A DNA stretch of 35,701 nt from Kurthia zopfii (lineage in GTDB: Bacteria; Bacillota; Bacilli; Bacillales_A; Planococcaceae). Shown here piece by piece: positions 19,370-30,160 of this stretch. The notes below the pieces were generated by a model. The model worked only from the letters and a program-made list of their open reading frames with translations, was not told the DNA's origin and ran no database searches. A program made the position numbers and the translations under genes. Position 1 is the stretch's first letter; every line of letters begins with the position of its first letter. The stretch is taken from the NCBI RefSeq assembly GCF_003143955.1, contig NZ_QFVS01000032.1, positions 1-35,701 of the forward strand, given 5' to 3'.

Positions 19370-20119
19370 TTAAAGTGTTTTGAAATACCATCTCATTGCA
19401 TTTTCATATAAAATTCTTTCAACTGCTTTTCCATCAAAGATTTGGCGGATTATTTCAATATCACATCTATGGAACGGTCGTTTAGCACGCGTCGAAGGCA
19501 AATCAGTTCCAAACATAAGTGCTTGAGGATTCACTTCATAGATCGACTTCAATGCATTTTCAACATTCAAATCAACACGGCCAAAACCAGTCGCCTTCAC
19601 GTGAACACCACGATCTACCAATTTCAATAGATGTGGCAGCCCTTCTTCTGAAAGGCCGAGATGATCGACTGACACAGCCGGAAGCTTCTCAATAATGGAT
19701 GCGATGTCGGGTAATTCCTTCGAATCGATGTACAACTCACTATGCCACCCTGCAAGTTCATGAACTCTTCTCGCAAAATAATCCAATTTGGATAAATCTT
19801 CAGAGCCGCCTCTTTTTATATTAAATCGTAGTGCCTTCACGCCAACTTCATTCAATTTCAAAATTTCTTCATTAGACGTATCAAATGGTAGCTGTGTTAC
19901 GCCACAGTAAGCCGGACCAAGTTCACTCAATGCATTAATCAAATACTGTTGATCGAAGCCTTGGAAAGACCCTGATACGATTGCTCCGCCTTTAATATGT
20001 AGTCCGAGCGTATCTTTTCGATAATCTTCTGTTCCGTAACTTGGCGGCGTATACCCCTGATTTTCGATAATCGGATAATTAAAATCTATAATATGAAAAT
20101 GTGCATCAAAAATTCTCAT
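19370..20119 (-). CDS. Small amidohydrolase-family TIM-barrel protein
   Basis: This is a 249-residue metal-dependent hydrolase of the amidohydrolase 2 (PF04909-like) type. The HxH pair (His7, His9 in DAHFHI) opens the barrel. VSVDHLGL and the late FGTDLPS with its conserved Asp close it. Substrates in this group range from lactones to decarboxylated aromatic acids, so no specific reaction can be named. The ATG at 20119 is used because AAGGAG lies eight bases upstream; two GTG codons just before it are less suitable. It lies right after the purD terminator and so is probably expressed separately from the purine operon or by read-through. Confidence 0.75.
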   Translation of the reverse strand: MRIFDAHFHIIDFNYPIIENQGYTPPSYGTEDYRKDTLGLHIKGGAIVSGSFQGFDQQYLINALSELGPAYCGVTQLPFDTSNEEILKLNEVGVKALRFNIKRGGSEDLSKLDYFARRVHELAGWHSELYIDSKELPDIASIIEKLPAVSVDHLGLSEEGLPHLLKLVDRGVHVKATGFGRVDLNVENALKSIYEVNPQALMFGTDLPSTRAKRPFHRCDIEIIRQIFDGKAVERILYENAMRWYFKTL

Positions 20120-20148
20120 CACAATCACTCCTTATAAATTTTTAGAGG

Positions 20149-20181
20149 AAAAAACTGAACTAATTTTACGCATTAGTTCAG
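20149..20181 (-). terminator. Terminator of the purine operon
   Basis: CTGAACTAAT and ATTAGTTCAG form a perfect 10-bp stem (20155-20181) with a 7-base loop, followed on the minus strand by six T. It lies 14 bases after the purD stop. Confidence 0.92.
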
Positions 20182-20194
20182 CTTTATACTTCTT

Positions 20195-21460
20195 TTATTT
20201 CACGTTGTTAAAAGTTCTCCAACCAATATCTTTACGATAGAAGAAGTGGTCCCATTGTTCCTTATTAATACTGTCATATACTTTTTCTTGCGCTTCTTGT
20301 AGTTGGTCGCCTGTCGCTGTAATTAATAGCACACGTCCACCATTCCCTACAAAACCATCGCCATCCGCTTTCGTACCTGCATGGAAGATTTCATACTTCT
20401 CTTCAATTGCTGATAAGTCAGGTAATTTATGACCATTTTCAACTGCTACTGGATATCCTTCAGAAGCGATGACTACACCTAGCACTGCTTGATCTGACCA
20501 CTTTAATTCAAATGGAGCGCTCGCTAATAAAGCGTTCATGAATAAACCAAAATCTGATTCCATTCGTTGAAGGACAACTTGTGCTTCCGGATCACCAAAA
20601 CGAGCGTTAAACTCGATTACTTTCGGGCCATTCTTCGTTAAGATTAATCCGGCATATAAAATCCCTGTGAATGGTGTTCCTTCTGAATCCATCGCCGCTA
20701 CAGTAGGTTTGACAACTGTTTCGAATGCTTCATCAATGACCGATTGAGGAATTTGAGGAACAGGAGAATAAGCACCCATACCACCAGTATTCGGGCCTTG
20801 ATCACCATCAAATGCACGTTTATGATCTTGTGCGATGACCATCGGATAGATCTGACCTGCATGAACAAATGACATGAATGAAAATTCTTCGCCATCTAAA
20901 AATTCTTCAATGACAACACTTGAAGATGAATCGCCAAAACGTTGATTGCCAATCATATCTTCTACTGCTTCAATTGCTTCCGCTTCCGTCATCGCTACAA
21001 CTACACCTTTACCTGCAGCAAGTCCATCCGCTTTAATAACGATTGGCGCCCCATTTTCTTTAATATAAGCAACTGCTGGATCTACTTGTGAAAAAGTAGC
21101 ATATGCGGCAGTTGGAATATTGTATTTCTTCATTAAATCTTTCGCAAACGCTTTTGAACCTTCGATTTGTGCAGCATCTTTACGAGGTCCAAACGCACGT
21201 AGACCCGCTTCTTCAAATGCATCAACAATCCCCTCAGTAAGTGGTTGTTCAGGTCCTACAAAAGTTAATGCAATCCCTTCAGAAATCGCAAAGTTAATTA
21301 ATTCATCAAATGACGATTGAGCGATTGGCACGATTGTCGCATCATTCTTCATACCTTCATTACCTGGTGCTACATATACTTGCTCCACTGATGGTGCTTT
21401 TTTAAATTGTTTAACGATCGCATGTTCACGACCACCACTTCCGATTACTAGAACTTTCAT
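20195..21460 (-). CDS. purD: Phosphoribosylamine--glycine ligase (GAR synthetase)
   Basis: PurD joins phosphoribosylamine and glycine with ATP, the second step of purine synthesis. It is a 421-residue ATP-grasp enzyme. VLVIGSGGREHAI opens the N domain. PIVIKADGLAAGKGV is the ATP-grasp loop, and DHKRAFDGDQGPNTGGMG and EFNARFGDPE are signature regions. The ATG at 21460, behind AGGGGGAGTAAGG, is chosen; an 18-codon longer frame would run back through a hairpin. It is the last gene of the operon, and an intrinsic-type terminator stands between purH and purD, so its level may be set apart from the rest. Confidence 0.97.
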   Translation of the reverse strand: MKVLVIGSGGREHAIVKQFKKAPSVEQVYVAPGNEGMKNDATIVPIAQSSFDELINFAISEGIALTFVGPEQPLTEGIVDAFEEAGLRAFGPRKDAAQIEGSKAFAKDLMKKYNIPTAAYATFSQVDPAVAYIKENGAPIVIKADGLAAGKGVVVAMTEAEAIEAVEDMIGNQRFGDSSSSVVIEEFLDGEEFSFMSFVHAGQIYPMVIAQDHKRAFDGDQGPNTGGMGAYSPVPQIPQSVIDEAFETVVKPTVAAMDSEGTPFTGILYAGLILTKNGPKVIEFNARFGDPEAQVVLQRMESDFGLFMNALLASAPFELKWSDQAVLGVVIASEGYPVAVENGHKLPDLSAIEEKYEIFHAGTKADGDGFVGNGGRVLLITATGDQLQEAQEKVYDSINKEQWDHFFYRKDIGWRTFNNVK

Positions 21461-21474
21461 CCTTACTCCCCCTG

Positions 21475-21512
21475 TTAAAAAGAAGGCTACCAATTTCACA
21501 CCGGTAGCCTTC
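21475..21512 (-). terminator. Intrinsic-type terminator inside the operon, between purH and purD
   Basis: GAAGGCTACC and GGTAGCCTTC form a perfect 10-bp stem (21482-21491 with 21503-21512) with an 11-base loop. On the minus strand it is followed by TTTTTAA. It lies 15 bases after the purH stop and ends just before the purD ribosome binding site. By structure it is as good as the operon's final terminator. Confidence 0.8.
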
Positions 21513-21527
21513 ATTCTTTTCTATGAA

Positions 21528-23063
21528 TTAATGTTTGAAATGTCTTACGCCTGTAAGAACCATCGTGATCCCTGCAGCATTTGCAGCATCGATTGATTCT
21601 TGGTCACGCTTCGAACCACCTGGATGAATAATCGCTGTAATACCTGCAGCAATTGCATTTTCAACTGTATCAGGCATTGGGAAGAATGCATCTGATGCCA
21701 TTGCAGCACCTTTTGCTTTTTCACCCGCTTGCTCTAAAGCGATTTTCGCTGAACCTACACGATTCATTTGACCAGCACCAACACCTAATGTCATTTGGTG
21801 ATCTGTAATAACGATTGCATTTGATTTCACATGCTTCACAACTGACCAACCTAGTTTCATCGCTTCCCACTCTTGCTCCGTTGGTTGGCGTTCTGAAACT
21901 ACTTGAATATCCGCTTCATTGAACCCGAAACGGTCTGGCTCTTGAACTAATAACCCACCTTCTACTGATACTGTGTTGAAAGCATCTTGCGCATATTGAT
22001 CGAATGAAATTGTTAGTAGACGAATATTTTTCTTCACAGTTAACAATTCAATCGCTTCTTTCGTGAATGATGGAGCGATGATGATTTCTAAGAAGATTGA
22101 AGAAAGTTGTTTCGCAGTTTCTGCATCTACTTCACGGTTTAATGCGACGATTCCACCGAAGATTGAAGTTGAATCTGCTTCGTAAGCCATATTGAAAGCT
22201 TGTGCGATTGTACTACCAGTACCAACGCCACATGGATTCATATGTTTCACTGCAACAGCAGCTGGTTGTTTAAATTCTTTAATAATTTGAAGTGCTGCAT
22301 TCGCATCTTGAATATTGTTATATGATAATTCCTTACCATGTAATTGCTCCGCGAATGCGATTGAGAAGTCTGAACCAAGACGTTTTTGATAAAACGCAGC
22401 TTTTTGGTGAGGGTTTTCACCATAGCGTAATGTTTGTTTTAACTCATATGTTAATGTCATTTGCTCTGGGAATTCTTCACCTAACTCTGTTGATAAGTAG
22501 TTAGAAATGTAAGAATCATAAGCAGCTGTATGACGGAAAACTTTTGCTGCTAAACGACGACGTGTTGCCAATGTTGTTTCGCCATCTGCTTTTAATTCCG
22601 CTAATACTGCTGCGTAATCATTTGCATCAACGATTACAGAAACGTATTGTTGGTTTTTCGCAGCTGAACGTAGCATTGTAGGTCCACCAATATCGATATT
22701 TTCGATTGCATCTACAAACTCAACATTCGGCTTAGAGATTGTTTCTACGAATGGATATAAGTTTACACAAACAATCTCAATAGGTTCGATGCCGTGTTCT
22801 TGCATTTGTGCTTGATGCTCAGGATCGTCATATTTCGCTAAAAGACCACCGTGAATCATTGGGTTTAATGTTTTTACACGACCACCTAAAATTTCAGGGA
22901 ATTTCGTTACTTCATCAACTGAAGTTACCGCTACTCCATTGTCTTGTAAATGTTGTTTCGTACCACCTGTAGATAATACTTCATAACCTAATGCCACTAA
23001 TTCTTTAGCAAATTCTAGAACACCTGATTTATCAGATACACTAATCAACGCGCGTTTTGTCAC
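21528..23063 (-). CDS. purH: Bifunctional AICAR transformylase / IMP cyclohydrolase
   Basis: PurH carries out the last two steps to IMP: formyl transfer from 10-formyl-THF to AICAR, then ring closure. It is 511 residues. The N-terminal cyclohydrolase domain (about 1-195) shows SVSDKSG and STGGT. The transformylase domain follows with the catalytic KHMNPCG (about residues 265-271). The frame starts at GTG (23063) behind AAGGAGG. It lies between purN and purD, with hairpins in both flanking gaps. Confidence 0.98.
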   Translation of the reverse strand: MTKRALISVSDKSGVLEFAKELVALGYEVLSTGGTKQHLQDNGVAVTSVDEVTKFPEILGGRVKTLNPMIHGGLLAKYDDPEHQAQMQEHGIEPIEIVCVNLYPFVETISKPNVEFVDAIENIDIGGPTMLRSAAKNQQYVSVIVDANDYAAVLAELKADGETTLATRRRLAAKVFRHTAAYDSYISNYLSTELGEEFPEQMTLTYELKQTLRYGENPHQKAAFYQKRLGSDFSIAFAEQLHGKELSYNNIQDANAALQIIKEFKQPAAVAVKHMNPCGVGTGSTIAQAFNMAYEADSTSIFGGIVALNREVDAETAKQLSSIFLEIIIAPSFTKEAIELLTVKKNIRLLTISFDQYAQDAFNTVSVEGGLLVQEPDRFGFNEADIQVVSERQPTEQEWEAMKLGWSVVKHVKSNAIVITDHQMTLGVGAGQMNRVGSAKIALEQAGEKAKGAAMASDAFFPMPDTVENAIAAGITAIIHPGGSKRDQESIDAANAAGITMVLTGVRHFKH

Positions 23064-23084
23064 AATAATTTTCCTCCTTAGAAT

Positions 23085-23106
23085 GAAAAAGTGGATTGCT
23101 CCACTT
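23085..23106 (-). terminator. Short GNRA-capped hairpin with T run between purN and purH
   Basis: On the minus strand AAGTGGA, loop GCAA, TCCACTT form a 7-bp stem (23089-23106) capped by a GNRA tetraloop and followed by TTTC. It lies 10 bases after the purN stop codon and just ahead of the purH ribosome binding site. It could be a weak terminator, an RNase processing site or a stabilising 3' end. Confidence 0.55.
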
Positions 23107-23116
23107 ATATGTAAAA

Positions 23117-23686
23117 CTATTTTAAAATGTCTTTCAATGCTGCCACATATAAATCATGCTCTACTGCGTGAATCACTGCTTCTGTTTCTTCTCGATTATT
23201 GTCGATAACATTGACAGCTTTTTGCATAATTATTGGTCCTGTATCCATACCTTCATCTACGTAGTGAACTGTAACCCCCGTTATTTTCACTCCATGATCC
23301 ATTGCTTGACCAATCGCGTCTTTACCCGTGAAAGACGGTAGTAATGACGGATGAATATTGACGATACGTGAAGCAAACCCCTGTAATAATGTGTGACCTA
23401 CTAGACGCATATAACCCGCTAGTATTAGCCACTCTACTTTTTTCTCCCGTAATGCTTGTAAGATTGCTTCTTCATATTCTTCCTTAGAAGAGAAATCTTT
23501 TGGGTGTACTGCAAGAACTGGAATCCCCTTTGATTCTGCTCTTTTGATCACATATGCATCAGGCTTGTCTGTTACGACCAACTCGATTTTTGCATGTAGT
23601 TGTTGTTGTTCAATCGCTTCGGCAATCGCTTGAAAATTCGAGCCACTACCAGAAGCAAAGACAGCAATCGGAATCGCTCTAGACAT
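23117..23686 (-). CDS. purN: Phosphoribosylglycinamide formyltransferase (GAR transformylase)
   Basis: PurN transfers the formyl group from 10-formyl-THF to GAR, the third step of the pathway. It is 189 residues. The phosphate-binding [11 protein letters not shown] (about 11-21), catalytic region [12 protein letters not shown] (Asn and His) and [11 protein letters not shown] (Asp) are all present. Its ATG overlaps the purM stop codon (TAATG), so translation is probably coupled. Confidence 0.98.
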   Translation of the reverse strand: MSRAIPIAVFASGSGSNFQAIAEAIEQQQLHAKIELVVTDKPDAYVIKRAESKGIPVLAVHPKDFSSKEEYEEAILQALREKKVEWLILAGYMRLVGHTLLQGFASRIVNIHPSLLPSFTGKDAIGQAMDHGVKITGVTVHYVDEGMDTGPIIMQKAVNVIDNNREETEAVIHAVEHDLYVAALKDILK

Positions 23687-24747
23687 TACACTAGACTCCC
23701 GTCATGCTCGCCATTAAAGATTACGCCTTCACCTTCTACAACACGTCCGATTTCATACGCTTTCTCACCATGACGTTCTGCAATTTCAATAATCTTACTT
23801 GCTTCATCAGCTGAAACAGCGATTACGAAACCGATCCCCATGTTGAATACATTGTATAAATCCTTCTGTTGTAAATCACCTTGTTTTGCAAGGAAATCAA
23901 AGATTGGTAATACTGGCCATGAACCTAATTCTACTTCAGTTGCAAGACCTTCAGGCATCATACGAGGTAGGTTTTCATAGAAACCGCCACCAGTGACATG
24001 CGCCATACCGTGAATATCCGTTTCTTTTAACATATCAAGAACTGGCTTCGCGTATAATTTCGTAGGTGTTAGTAAAGCTTCACCAATCGGACCTAAATCT
24101 TCAAAACCATCTACGACTGATTGCGGCGTTAAACCAGCATCAGCAAAGACAATTTTACGTACTAAAGAGTAACCATTCGAGTGAACACCACTTGAAGTTA
24201 AACCTACAAGCACATCGCCCGCTTGGATTTTCTCACCAGTTACGATATTTGCTTTTTCTGTAGCACCTACAGCAAATCCAGCTAGGTCATACTCATCTTC
24301 TTCGTAAAGACCTGGCATTTCTGCCGTTTCGCCACCGATTAATGCGGCACCAGATTGTACACAACCATCCGCTACACCTTTAACGATTTGCTCGATTTTT
24401 TCTGGGAATGCTTTACCTACAGCTACATAATCTAAGAAATAAAGTGGTTCTGCACCTTGTGCTACGATGTCATTTACACACATCGCTACGCAGTCAATGC
24501 CGATCGTATCGTGCTTATCAACCATGAAAGCTAATTTTAATTTCGTACCAACACCATCAGTACCTGAAATTAGTACAGGTTCTTTTAAGTTTAATTCAGA
24601 AAGGTCAAACATTCCTCCGAATCCACCAAATGTACCCATAATACCTTTTCGTGCTGTGCGTTCTACGTGAGATTTCATACGTTGTACTGCTTCATAGCCA
24701 GCCTCGATATTTACGCCAGCTTGTTCATATGCTTTTGACAAGATCAT
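23686..24747 (-). CDS. purM: Phosphoribosylformylglycinamidine cyclo-ligase (AIR synthetase)
   Basis: PurM closes the imidazole ring of FGAM to give AIR, using ATP. It is 353 residues, slightly over the usual 340-350. [14 protein letters not shown] and [18 protein letters not shown] form the ATP site typical of the PurM/PurL fold; GGETAEMPG and [16 protein letters not shown] follow. A GGAGGACATG start region overlaps the end of purF closely (6-base gap). Confidence 0.98.
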   Translation of the reverse strand: MILSKAYEQAGVNIEAGYEAVQRMKSHVERTARKGIMGTFGGFGGMFDLSELNLKEPVLISGTDGVGTKLKLAFMVDKHDTIGIDCVAMCVNDIVAQGAEPLYFLDYVAVGKAFPEKIEQIVKGVADGCVQSGAALIGGETAEMPGLYEEDEYDLAGFAVGATEKANIVTGEKIQAGDVLVGLTSSGVHSNGYSLVRKIVFADAGLTPQSVVDGFEDLGPIGEALLTPTKLYAKPVLDMLKETDIHGMAHVTGGGFYENLPRMMPEGLATEVELGSWPVLPIFDFLAKQGDLQQKDLYNVFNMGIGFVIAVSADEASKIIEIAERHGEKAYEIGRVVEGEGVIFNGEHDGSLV

Positions 24748-24753
24748 GTCCTC

Positions 24754-26178
24754 CTAGACTAATAGTTCTTTTTCATGCGGTAAAATTGTATCTGGGAAAA
24801 TTTCTGTTGGGTACTTACTTGTGAAACAAGCTAAGCAAAGCCCTTTATTTTCATCGTCATATTGACGGTCGATTGAGTCCACCATTCCTTCTACTGAAAG
24901 GAATGTAAGTGAGTCTGCACCAATTGCTTCACACATTTCATCAACTGAATGATTTGAAGCGATTAATTCTTCATGTGTTGAAGTGTCGATTCCGTAGTAG
25001 CAAGGGTCTGTCATTGGTGGTGAACTGATGACAACATGAACTTCTGCAGCGCCAGCTTCTTTTAACATTTTGACAATACGTTTCGAAGTAGTCCCTCGAA
25101 CGATTGAATCATCTACCATAATGACACGCTTACCTTTTACAACTTGTACGACTGGTGATAATTTCATCTTCACGCCGCGTTCACGTAATTCCTGCGTTGG
25201 TTGAATGAAAGTACGTCCTACATAACGGTTTTTGATTAAACCAAGTTCGTATGGAATGCCACTTTCTTCTGCGAATCCAATTGCTGCCGAAATACTTGAA
25301 TCTGGGACACCTGTTACGACATCCGCTTCAATATGCGCACATTCTTTCGCAAGCGTTTTTCCCATGCGTTTACGTGCCATATGAACATTAATGCCATCGA
25401 TATTTGAATCCGGGCGTGCTAAGTAGACATATTCCATCGCACACATTGCACGATTATGCACTTCTGTGAAACGAACTGATTTAACGCCTTCGTCATTGAT
25501 GACTAACATCTCACCCGGTTCAACTGAACGAATTGTTTCTGCACCGATTAAATCGAATGCACATGTTTCAGAAGCAACGACATATGCGTCACCTAATTTA
25601 CCTAAAGATAATGGTCGTAAGCCGTGACGATCGCGCGCTACAATCATTTCTTCTTTTGTCATAACTAAGAATGAGTACGCACCTTCTAAAAGTGTTAAAG
25701 CATTTTTTACTTTTTCACTGAATGGAGAATGTGTGCTTTTCTTAATTAAATGAGCCAAAACTTCTGTATCAGAACTTGAATGGAAAATGCTTCCCTGTCT
25801 TTCAAGGTATTTCTTTAAGCGGTTCGCATTTACTAAGTTTCCGTTATGAGCGATTGATAGACTTCCTGTTGATGAGTGGAAAAGTAATGGTTGAACATTC
25901 TCGATTCCCGCTCCGCCAGCTGTTGTATATCTTGCATGTGCAATCGCTGCTTTACCAGTCATTGATTTTAGTTTTTCCTCATTGAAAACATCGTTGACTA
26001 GTCCTTCACCTTTTACTGCTCGTAAGTGTTTGCCGTCAGAAACGACAATGCCTGCGCCTTCTTGTCCTCTATGTTGTAAAGCATGTAATCCATAATAGCT
26101 AAGGTGTGCTGGATTTGGGTTGCCCCAAATACCAAACACACCACACTCTTCATTTAAGCCTCTGATTTCAGCAAGCAT
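24754..26178 (-). CDS. purF: Amidophosphoribosyltransferase
   Basis: PurF makes phosphoribosylamine from PRPP and glutamine, the committed step of purine synthesis. It is 474 residues. The B. subtilis-type propeptide is kept: eleven residues ending in NEE precede Cys12, which becomes the N-terminal nucleophile after self-cleavage. The PRPP motif [14 protein letters not shown] is clear. Cysteines in AMCAMEY, DPCYYG and CLACF fit the four ligands of the [4Fe-4S] cluster seen in the Bacillus enzyme, which makes it oxygen-sensitive. The ATG at 26178 follows AAAGGGG; the longer frame to 26196 is not needed. It overlaps the purL end by 25 bases. Confidence 0.98.
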   Translation of the reverse strand: MLAEIRGLNEECGVFGIWGNPNPAHLSYYGLHALQHRGQEGAGIVVSDGKHLRAVKGEGLVNDVFNEEKLKSMTGKAAIAHARYTTAGGAGIENVQPLLFHSSTGSLSIAHNGNLVNANRLKKYLERQGSIFHSSSDTEVLAHLIKKSTHSPFSEKVKNALTLLEGAYSFLVMTKEEMIVARDRHGLRPLSLGKLGDAYVVASETCAFDLIGAETIRSVEPGEMLVINDEGVKSVRFTEVHNRAMCAMEYVYLARPDSNIDGINVHMARKRMGKTLAKECAHIEADVVTGVPDSSISAAIGFAEESGIPYELGLIKNRYVGRTFIQPTQELRERGVKMKLSPVVQVVKGKRVIMVDDSIVRGTTSKRIVKMLKEAGAAEVHVVISSPPMTDPCYYGIDTSTHEELIASNHSVDEMCEAIGADSLTFLSVEGMVDSIDRQYDDENKGLCLACFTSKYPTEIFPDTILPHEKELLV

Positions 26179-28385
26179 GGTATTGCCCCTTTCCAAGCAT
26201 CTTGGAATTCTGCAACAGTGCCTTCGATTAATAAGTCATTGTTTGCAGCATTGATTTTTATTGTAGCTTCTTCTGTTACGACACCAACTTTTTTAGCATC
26301 TGCAACAACTTCTTCAAATTGTACTGCTTTTTCTGGTGCTACCGTAATGACGAAGCGAGATTGTGATTCACTGAATAATACAGATGTAGCTGAACCTTCA
26401 AGTGTTACTTCTACTCCAAGTTTCGTACCGAAAGTCGTTTCTGCAATTGCTACTGAAAGACCACCTTCTGCAACATCATGTGCAGATTGTACAAGACCCG
26501 CGCGGATTGCTTGTAGTAAAGCTTGTTGACGAGCTGCTTCAACTTCTAAGTCGATTACTGGTGCTTTACCGAAAATGCGGCCGTTTTGAAGTTTCTGTAA
26601 CTCAGATCCACCGAATTCTACTTCTGTTTCACCGATTACATATACGAAATCACCAGCATTTTTCACTTCTTGCGTAGTTGTATAAGATAGGTCATCTACA
26701 AGTCCCACCATACCGATTGTTGGTGTTGGGTAGATTGCTTCGTTACTACGTTCGTTGTAAAGTGATACGTTACCACCGATTACTGGTGATTCAAGAGCTA
26801 AACAAGCTGCTGCGATACCATCTGCTGATTTCTCAATTTGCCAGAAGATTTCTGGTTTTTCAGGGTTACCGAAGTTTAAGCAATCCGTAATAGCAAGTGG
26901 ACGTCCACCTGAACAAACGATGTTACGAGCTGCTTCAGCAACTGCGATTTTACCGCCCATTTCTGGATCAAGGTAAATATAACGAGAGTTACAATCTGTA
27001 GTCATTGCTAAACCTTTATTCGTACCACGAACACGTACTACTGCTGCATCCGAACCTGGTTTTACGACAGTGCTTGTACGAACTTGGTGATCATACTGCT
27101 CGTAAACCCATTCTTTAGAAGCGATTGTCGCTTGTTGTAAAAGAGCTAATAATGTTTCTTTGTAATCTGTAACAGCTGGTTCTACATTGTCCATTTGTTG
27201 GAATTCAGTATAGTAAGCTGGTACTGCTGATGGCTTATGGTATACAGGAGCATCTTCAGCAAGTGCATCTGCTGGTACTTCTGCTACGATTTCGCCATTA
27301 TGTTTAATGCGGAACATTTTGTCGTCTGTTACGACACCAACTGTTACTGCATCTAGATCGTATTTAGAGAATAGATCTACGATTGGCTGTTCTTCACCTT
27401 TTTTCACAACGATTAACATACGCTCTTGTGATTCTGAAAGCATCATTTCGTATGCTGTCATACCTGATTCACGTTGAGGTACATTGTCTAAGTTCATTTC
27501 AAGACCAGAGCCAGCTTTTGAAGCCATTTCTGCTGCTGATGAAGTTAAACCTGCTGCACCCATATCTTGAATACCAACTAATGAATCGAATTTCACTAAT
27601 TCTAAACAAGCTTCAAGAAGAAGTTTTTCCATGAATGGATCTCCAACTTGTACTGCTGGGCGTTTTTCTTCAGCATTTTCATCTAATTCTTCAGATGCGA
27701 ATGTTGCACCATGAATTCCGTCACGTCCAGTTTTAGCACCTACATACATTACTGTATTGCCTACACCTGAAGCGATCCCTTTTTGAATATCTTTGTGGTC
27801 GATTAATCCAACACACATCGCATTTACTAACGGATTTCCTTCATAGCATGGATCGAATTGAATTTCTCCACCTACAGTTGGAATACCGATACAGTTACCG
27901 TAACCTGCAATTCCGGCTACTACTTCTTCAAATAAGAATTTCACTCGTTTTGAAGCGTCTAGTTCTCCGAAGCGTAAAGAGTTAAGCATTGCAATTGGAC
28001 GCGCGCCCATTGAGAATACGTCGCGGATAATACCACCAACACCAGTTGCTGCACCTTGATAAGGTTCGATTGCTGATGGATGGTTGTGAGATTCCATTTT
28101 AAATACAACTGCTTGTTCGTCACCGATATCGACAATCCCTGCACCTTCACCAGGACCTTGTAATACGTGTTTTCCTTCAGTTGGGAACTTGCGTAATACT
28201 GGTTTTGAATTTTTATATGAACAATGTTCCGACCACATAACTGAGAATAAACCTGTCTCCGTCCAGTTAGGTGTACGACCTAAAATTGACTCGACTAATG
28301 CAAATTCTTCATCCGTTAACCCCATAGAAGCGTATAATTTCTGCTCCTTAATTTGTTCCGCTGTTGGCTCAAGCTTGGTTGACAT
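26154..28385 (-). CDS. purL: Phosphoribosylformylglycinamidine synthase subunit PurL
   Basis: PurL is the synthetase subunit of the three-part FGAM synthase (PurS-PurL-PurQ), which converts FGAR to FGAM with ATP and ammonia. It is 743 residues, the small-type length found when PurS and PurQ are separate. [11 protein letters not shown] near residue 50 contains the catalytic His. [23 protein letters not shown] and the second PurM-like half ([24 protein letters not shown]) are present. It overlaps purQ by 17 bases upstream and purF by 25 bases downstream. Confidence 0.98.
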   Translation of the reverse strand: MSTKLEPTAEQIKEQKLYASMGLTDEEFALVESILGRTPNWTETGLFSVMWSEHCSYKNSKPVLRKFPTEGKHVLQGPGEGAGIVDIGDEQAVVFKMESHNHPSAIEPYQGAATGVGGIIRDVFSMGARPIAMLNSLRFGELDASKRVKFLFEEVVAGIAGYGNCIGIPTVGGEIQFDPCYEGNPLVNAMCVGLIDHKDIQKGIASGVGNTVMYVGAKTGRDGIHGATFASEELDENAEEKRPAVQVGDPFMEKLLLEACLELVKFDSLVGIQDMGAAGLTSSAAEMASKAGSGLEMNLDNVPQRESGMTAYEMMLSESQERMLIVVKKGEEQPIVDLFSKYDLDAVTVGVVTDDKMFRIKHNGEIVAEVPADALAEDAPVYHKPSAVPAYYTEFQQMDNVEPAVTDYKETLLALLQQATIASKEWVYEQYDHQVRTSTVVKPGSDAAVVRVRGTNKGLAMTTDCNSRYIYLDPEMGGKIAVAEAARNIVCSGGRPLAITDCLNFGNPEKPEIFWQIEKSADGIAAACLALESPVIGGNVSLYNERSNEAIYPTPTIGMVGLVDDLSYTTTQEVKNAGDFVYVIGETEVEFGGSELQKLQNGRIFGKAPVIDLEVEAARQQALLQAIRAGLVQSAHDVAEGGLSVAIAETTFGTKLGVEVTLEGSATSVLFSESQSRFVITVAPEKAVQFEEVVADAKKVGVVTEEATIKINAANNDLLIEGTVAEFQDAWKGAIPCLLKSEA

Positions 28386-29055
28386 TTGATTCCCTCCACT
28401 GTTTCACAATTGATTTGAATAATGCTAGACCTTCTGCTCCACCGATTACTTCGCTAATAGCGCGCTCTGGGTGTGGCATCATGCCTAATACGTTACCGCG
28501 TTCATTTACAATACCAGCGATGTCAGCCAAACTACCGTTTGGATTCTCACCAGAGTATGTAAAGACGATTTGATTATTGTCTTGTAATTGTTTTAAAGTT
28601 TCCCCGTCACAGTAGTAGTTACCTTCACCATGTGCGATTGGAATTGAGATGACTTCATCTTGTGCATATTGATTTGTGAACATCGTGTTGTTATTAGCCA
28701 CTTTTAAATCAACATTTTTACACATGAATTTTAACTTTTTGTTACGTAGTAGTGCGCCTGGTAATAAGCCCGCTTCCGTTAAGATTTGGAATCCGTTACA
28801 AACACCTAATACTGGTTTGCCTGCTTCTGCTGCTTTTTTCACTTCTGACATTACATTCGATTGGTTGGCCATTGCACCACAACGTAGATAATCGCCATAA
28901 GAGAAACCACCTGGAACTAAGATGCCATCGTATGCACTTAGATCTTGCTCATCATGCCAAACGTATTCAACTTCTTCACCTAGTTCATCTTTGATGGCAT
29001 GATACATATCAAGGTCACAGTTTGATCCTGGGAATACAAGTACTGCGAATTTCAT
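28369..29055 (-). CDS. purQ: Phosphoribosylformylglycinamidine synthase subunit PurQ
   Basis: PurQ is the class I glutaminase that supplies ammonia to PurL. It is 228 residues. [12 protein letters not shown] opens the protein. The nucleophile is Cys86 in GVCNGFQ, and the MMPHPERA motif supplies His and Glu. The ATG at 29055 is used, nine bases after GAGGAGG; a frame reaching 29079 would start inside purS. One base separates it from the purS stop. Confidence 0.98.
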   Translation of the reverse strand: MKFAVLVFPGSNCDLDMYHAIKDELGEEVEYVWHDEQDLSAYDGILVPGGFSYGDYLRCGAMANQSNVMSEVKKAAEAGKPVLGVCNGFQILTEAGLLPGALLRNKKLKFMCKNVDLKVANNNTMFTNQYAQDEVISIPIAHGEGNYYCDGETLKQLQDNNQIVFTYSGENPNGSLADIAGIVNERGNVLGMMPHPERAISEVIGGAEGLALFKSIVKQWRESNVNQA

Positions 29056-29056
29056 G

Positions 29057-29305
29057 TTAGTTAGCCTCCTCGACTTCATAACGGTAGTCTTCGATTACTG
29101 TATTTGTTAATAATTTTTCGCACATCTCTTTTACTAAAGTATCAACATCGCGTTCTGATGGATCAATTTGTAATTCTAAAAATTTACCGATACGTACCTC
29201 TGAAACTTCATCATAGCCCATATTATGTAGTGAGCCTTGTACTGCTGAACCTTGTGGATCAAGAATGCTTTCGCGAAGTGTTACATAGATTTTTACCTTT
29301 TTCAT
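29057..29305 (-). CDS. purS: Phosphoribosylformylglycinamidine synthase subunit PurS
   Basis: PurS is the small structural subunit that brings PurL and PurQ together. It is 82 residues with the family marks [17 protein letters not shown] at the start and [10 protein letters not shown] in the middle. It overlaps purC by four bases (ATGA), and the purQ ribosome binding site lies inside its last codons. Confidence 0.97.
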   Translation of the reverse strand: MKKVKIYVTLRESILDPQGSAVQGSLHNMGYDEVSEVRIGKFLELQIDPSERDVDTLVKEMCEKLLTNTVIEDYRYEVEEAN

Positions 29306-30018
29306 TTAGAATGTCCTCCTAGACGAGATAATATGATTTCATATACTTCTGTTAAACTACCAAGATTGCGACGGAATACGTCTTTATCTAAGTGCTGCTT
29401 TGTTTCTTCGTCCCACAGACGGCAAGTATCTGGAGAGATTTCGTCCGCTAATAATAAGGAACCATCTGCATCTCTACCAAACTCTAGTTTGAAATCGACA
29501 AGCGTCACACCAATTTCGTGGAAAAATGTTCGTAATACTTCATTCACTTCCAAACCTTTGCGATATAGCTGTGCAACTTCTTCCTCTGTGGCAATGCCTA
29601 AAATATCAATATGTTCTGTCGTAATAAACGGATCTCCGAGTGAATCGTCTTTGTAATAGTATTCAACGATTGGACGCTTTAGAGGTGTTCCTTCTTCTAT
29701 GCCCAATTTCGTTGCTAAACTTCCAGCTGCAATATTTCGTACAACAAGCTCGATTGGAATAATCTCTACTTTTTTCACAAGCTGCTCTGTATCAGAGATT
29801 TGCTCGATGAAATGTGAGGCAATTCCCGCTTCTTTCAATTTTTCGAAAATTAGTGATGTGATGCGGTTGTTTAAAACACCTTTACCAGCAATCTCTTCTT
29901 TTTTCTCTCCATTAAAAGCTGTTGCACTATCTTTGTAAGCGACGAACAATACATCTTCCTGTTCAGTTGCATACAATCTCTTTGCCTTGCCTTCATACAA
30001 AAGTTGACCTTTTTCCAC
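29302..30018 (-). CDS. purC: Phosphoribosylaminoimidazole-succinocarboxamide synthase (SAICAR synthetase)
   Basis: PurC joins CAIR and aspartate with ATP. It is 238 residues. LLYEGKAKRLYAT, the IPIELVVRNIAAGSL strand, VDFKLEFG and DEISPDTCRLWD are diagnostic. The frame starts with GTG at 30018, behind GCGGGGGAA; no nearby ATG fits. A gap of about 180 bases with a strong hairpin separates it from purB, unusual in an operon where most other genes abut. Confidence 0.98.
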   Translation of the reverse strand: MEKGQLLYEGKAKRLYATEQEDVLFVAYKDSATAFNGEKKEEIAGKGVLNNRITSLIFEKLKEAGIASHFIEQISDTEQLVKKVEIIPIELVVRNIAAGSLATKLGIEEGTPLKRPIVEYYYKDDSLGDPFITTEHIDILGIATEEEVAQLYRKGLEVNEVLRTFFHEIGVTLVDFKLEFGRDADGSLLLADEISPDTCRLWDEETKQHLDKDVFRRNLGSLTEVYEIILSRLGGHSK

Positions 30019-30105
30019 GTGAATTCCCCCGCTAGATAGTTTTGAGTATTGCGTTTATTCGAAATATTTTTTATTTTCAGTGGGCATTGGAATAGTGAAT
30101 AGTAA

Positions 30106-30160
30106 CTTCCTATCCGATCAAGTGCTAAAATCATTTTCAACACTTGATCGAATCAGGAAG
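30106..30160 (-). other. Strong two-part hairpin in the purB-purC gap
   Basis: CGATCAAGTG (30115-30124) pairs perfectly with CACTTGATCG (30141-30150) around a 16-base loop. CTTCCT (30106-30111) pairs with AGGAAG (30155-30160) outside a small internal loop. On the minus strand there is no T run after the hairpin, so it does not look like an intrinsic terminator for the operon. The T run (30162-30168) is on the plus-strand side, where no gene precedes it. A role in mRNA processing or stability is possible. Confidence 0.7.

Noticed and set aside
21461-21514. N-terminal extension of PurD starting at 21514
   Set aside because: It would run through the intrinsic terminator hairpin and the ribosome binding site; the family starts at the MKVLVIGSGG motif, at 21460.
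29871-30143. A 90-residue minus-strand frame across the purB-purC gap
   Set aside because: It overlaps purC in another frame and covers the hairpin; no ribosome site or recognisable product.
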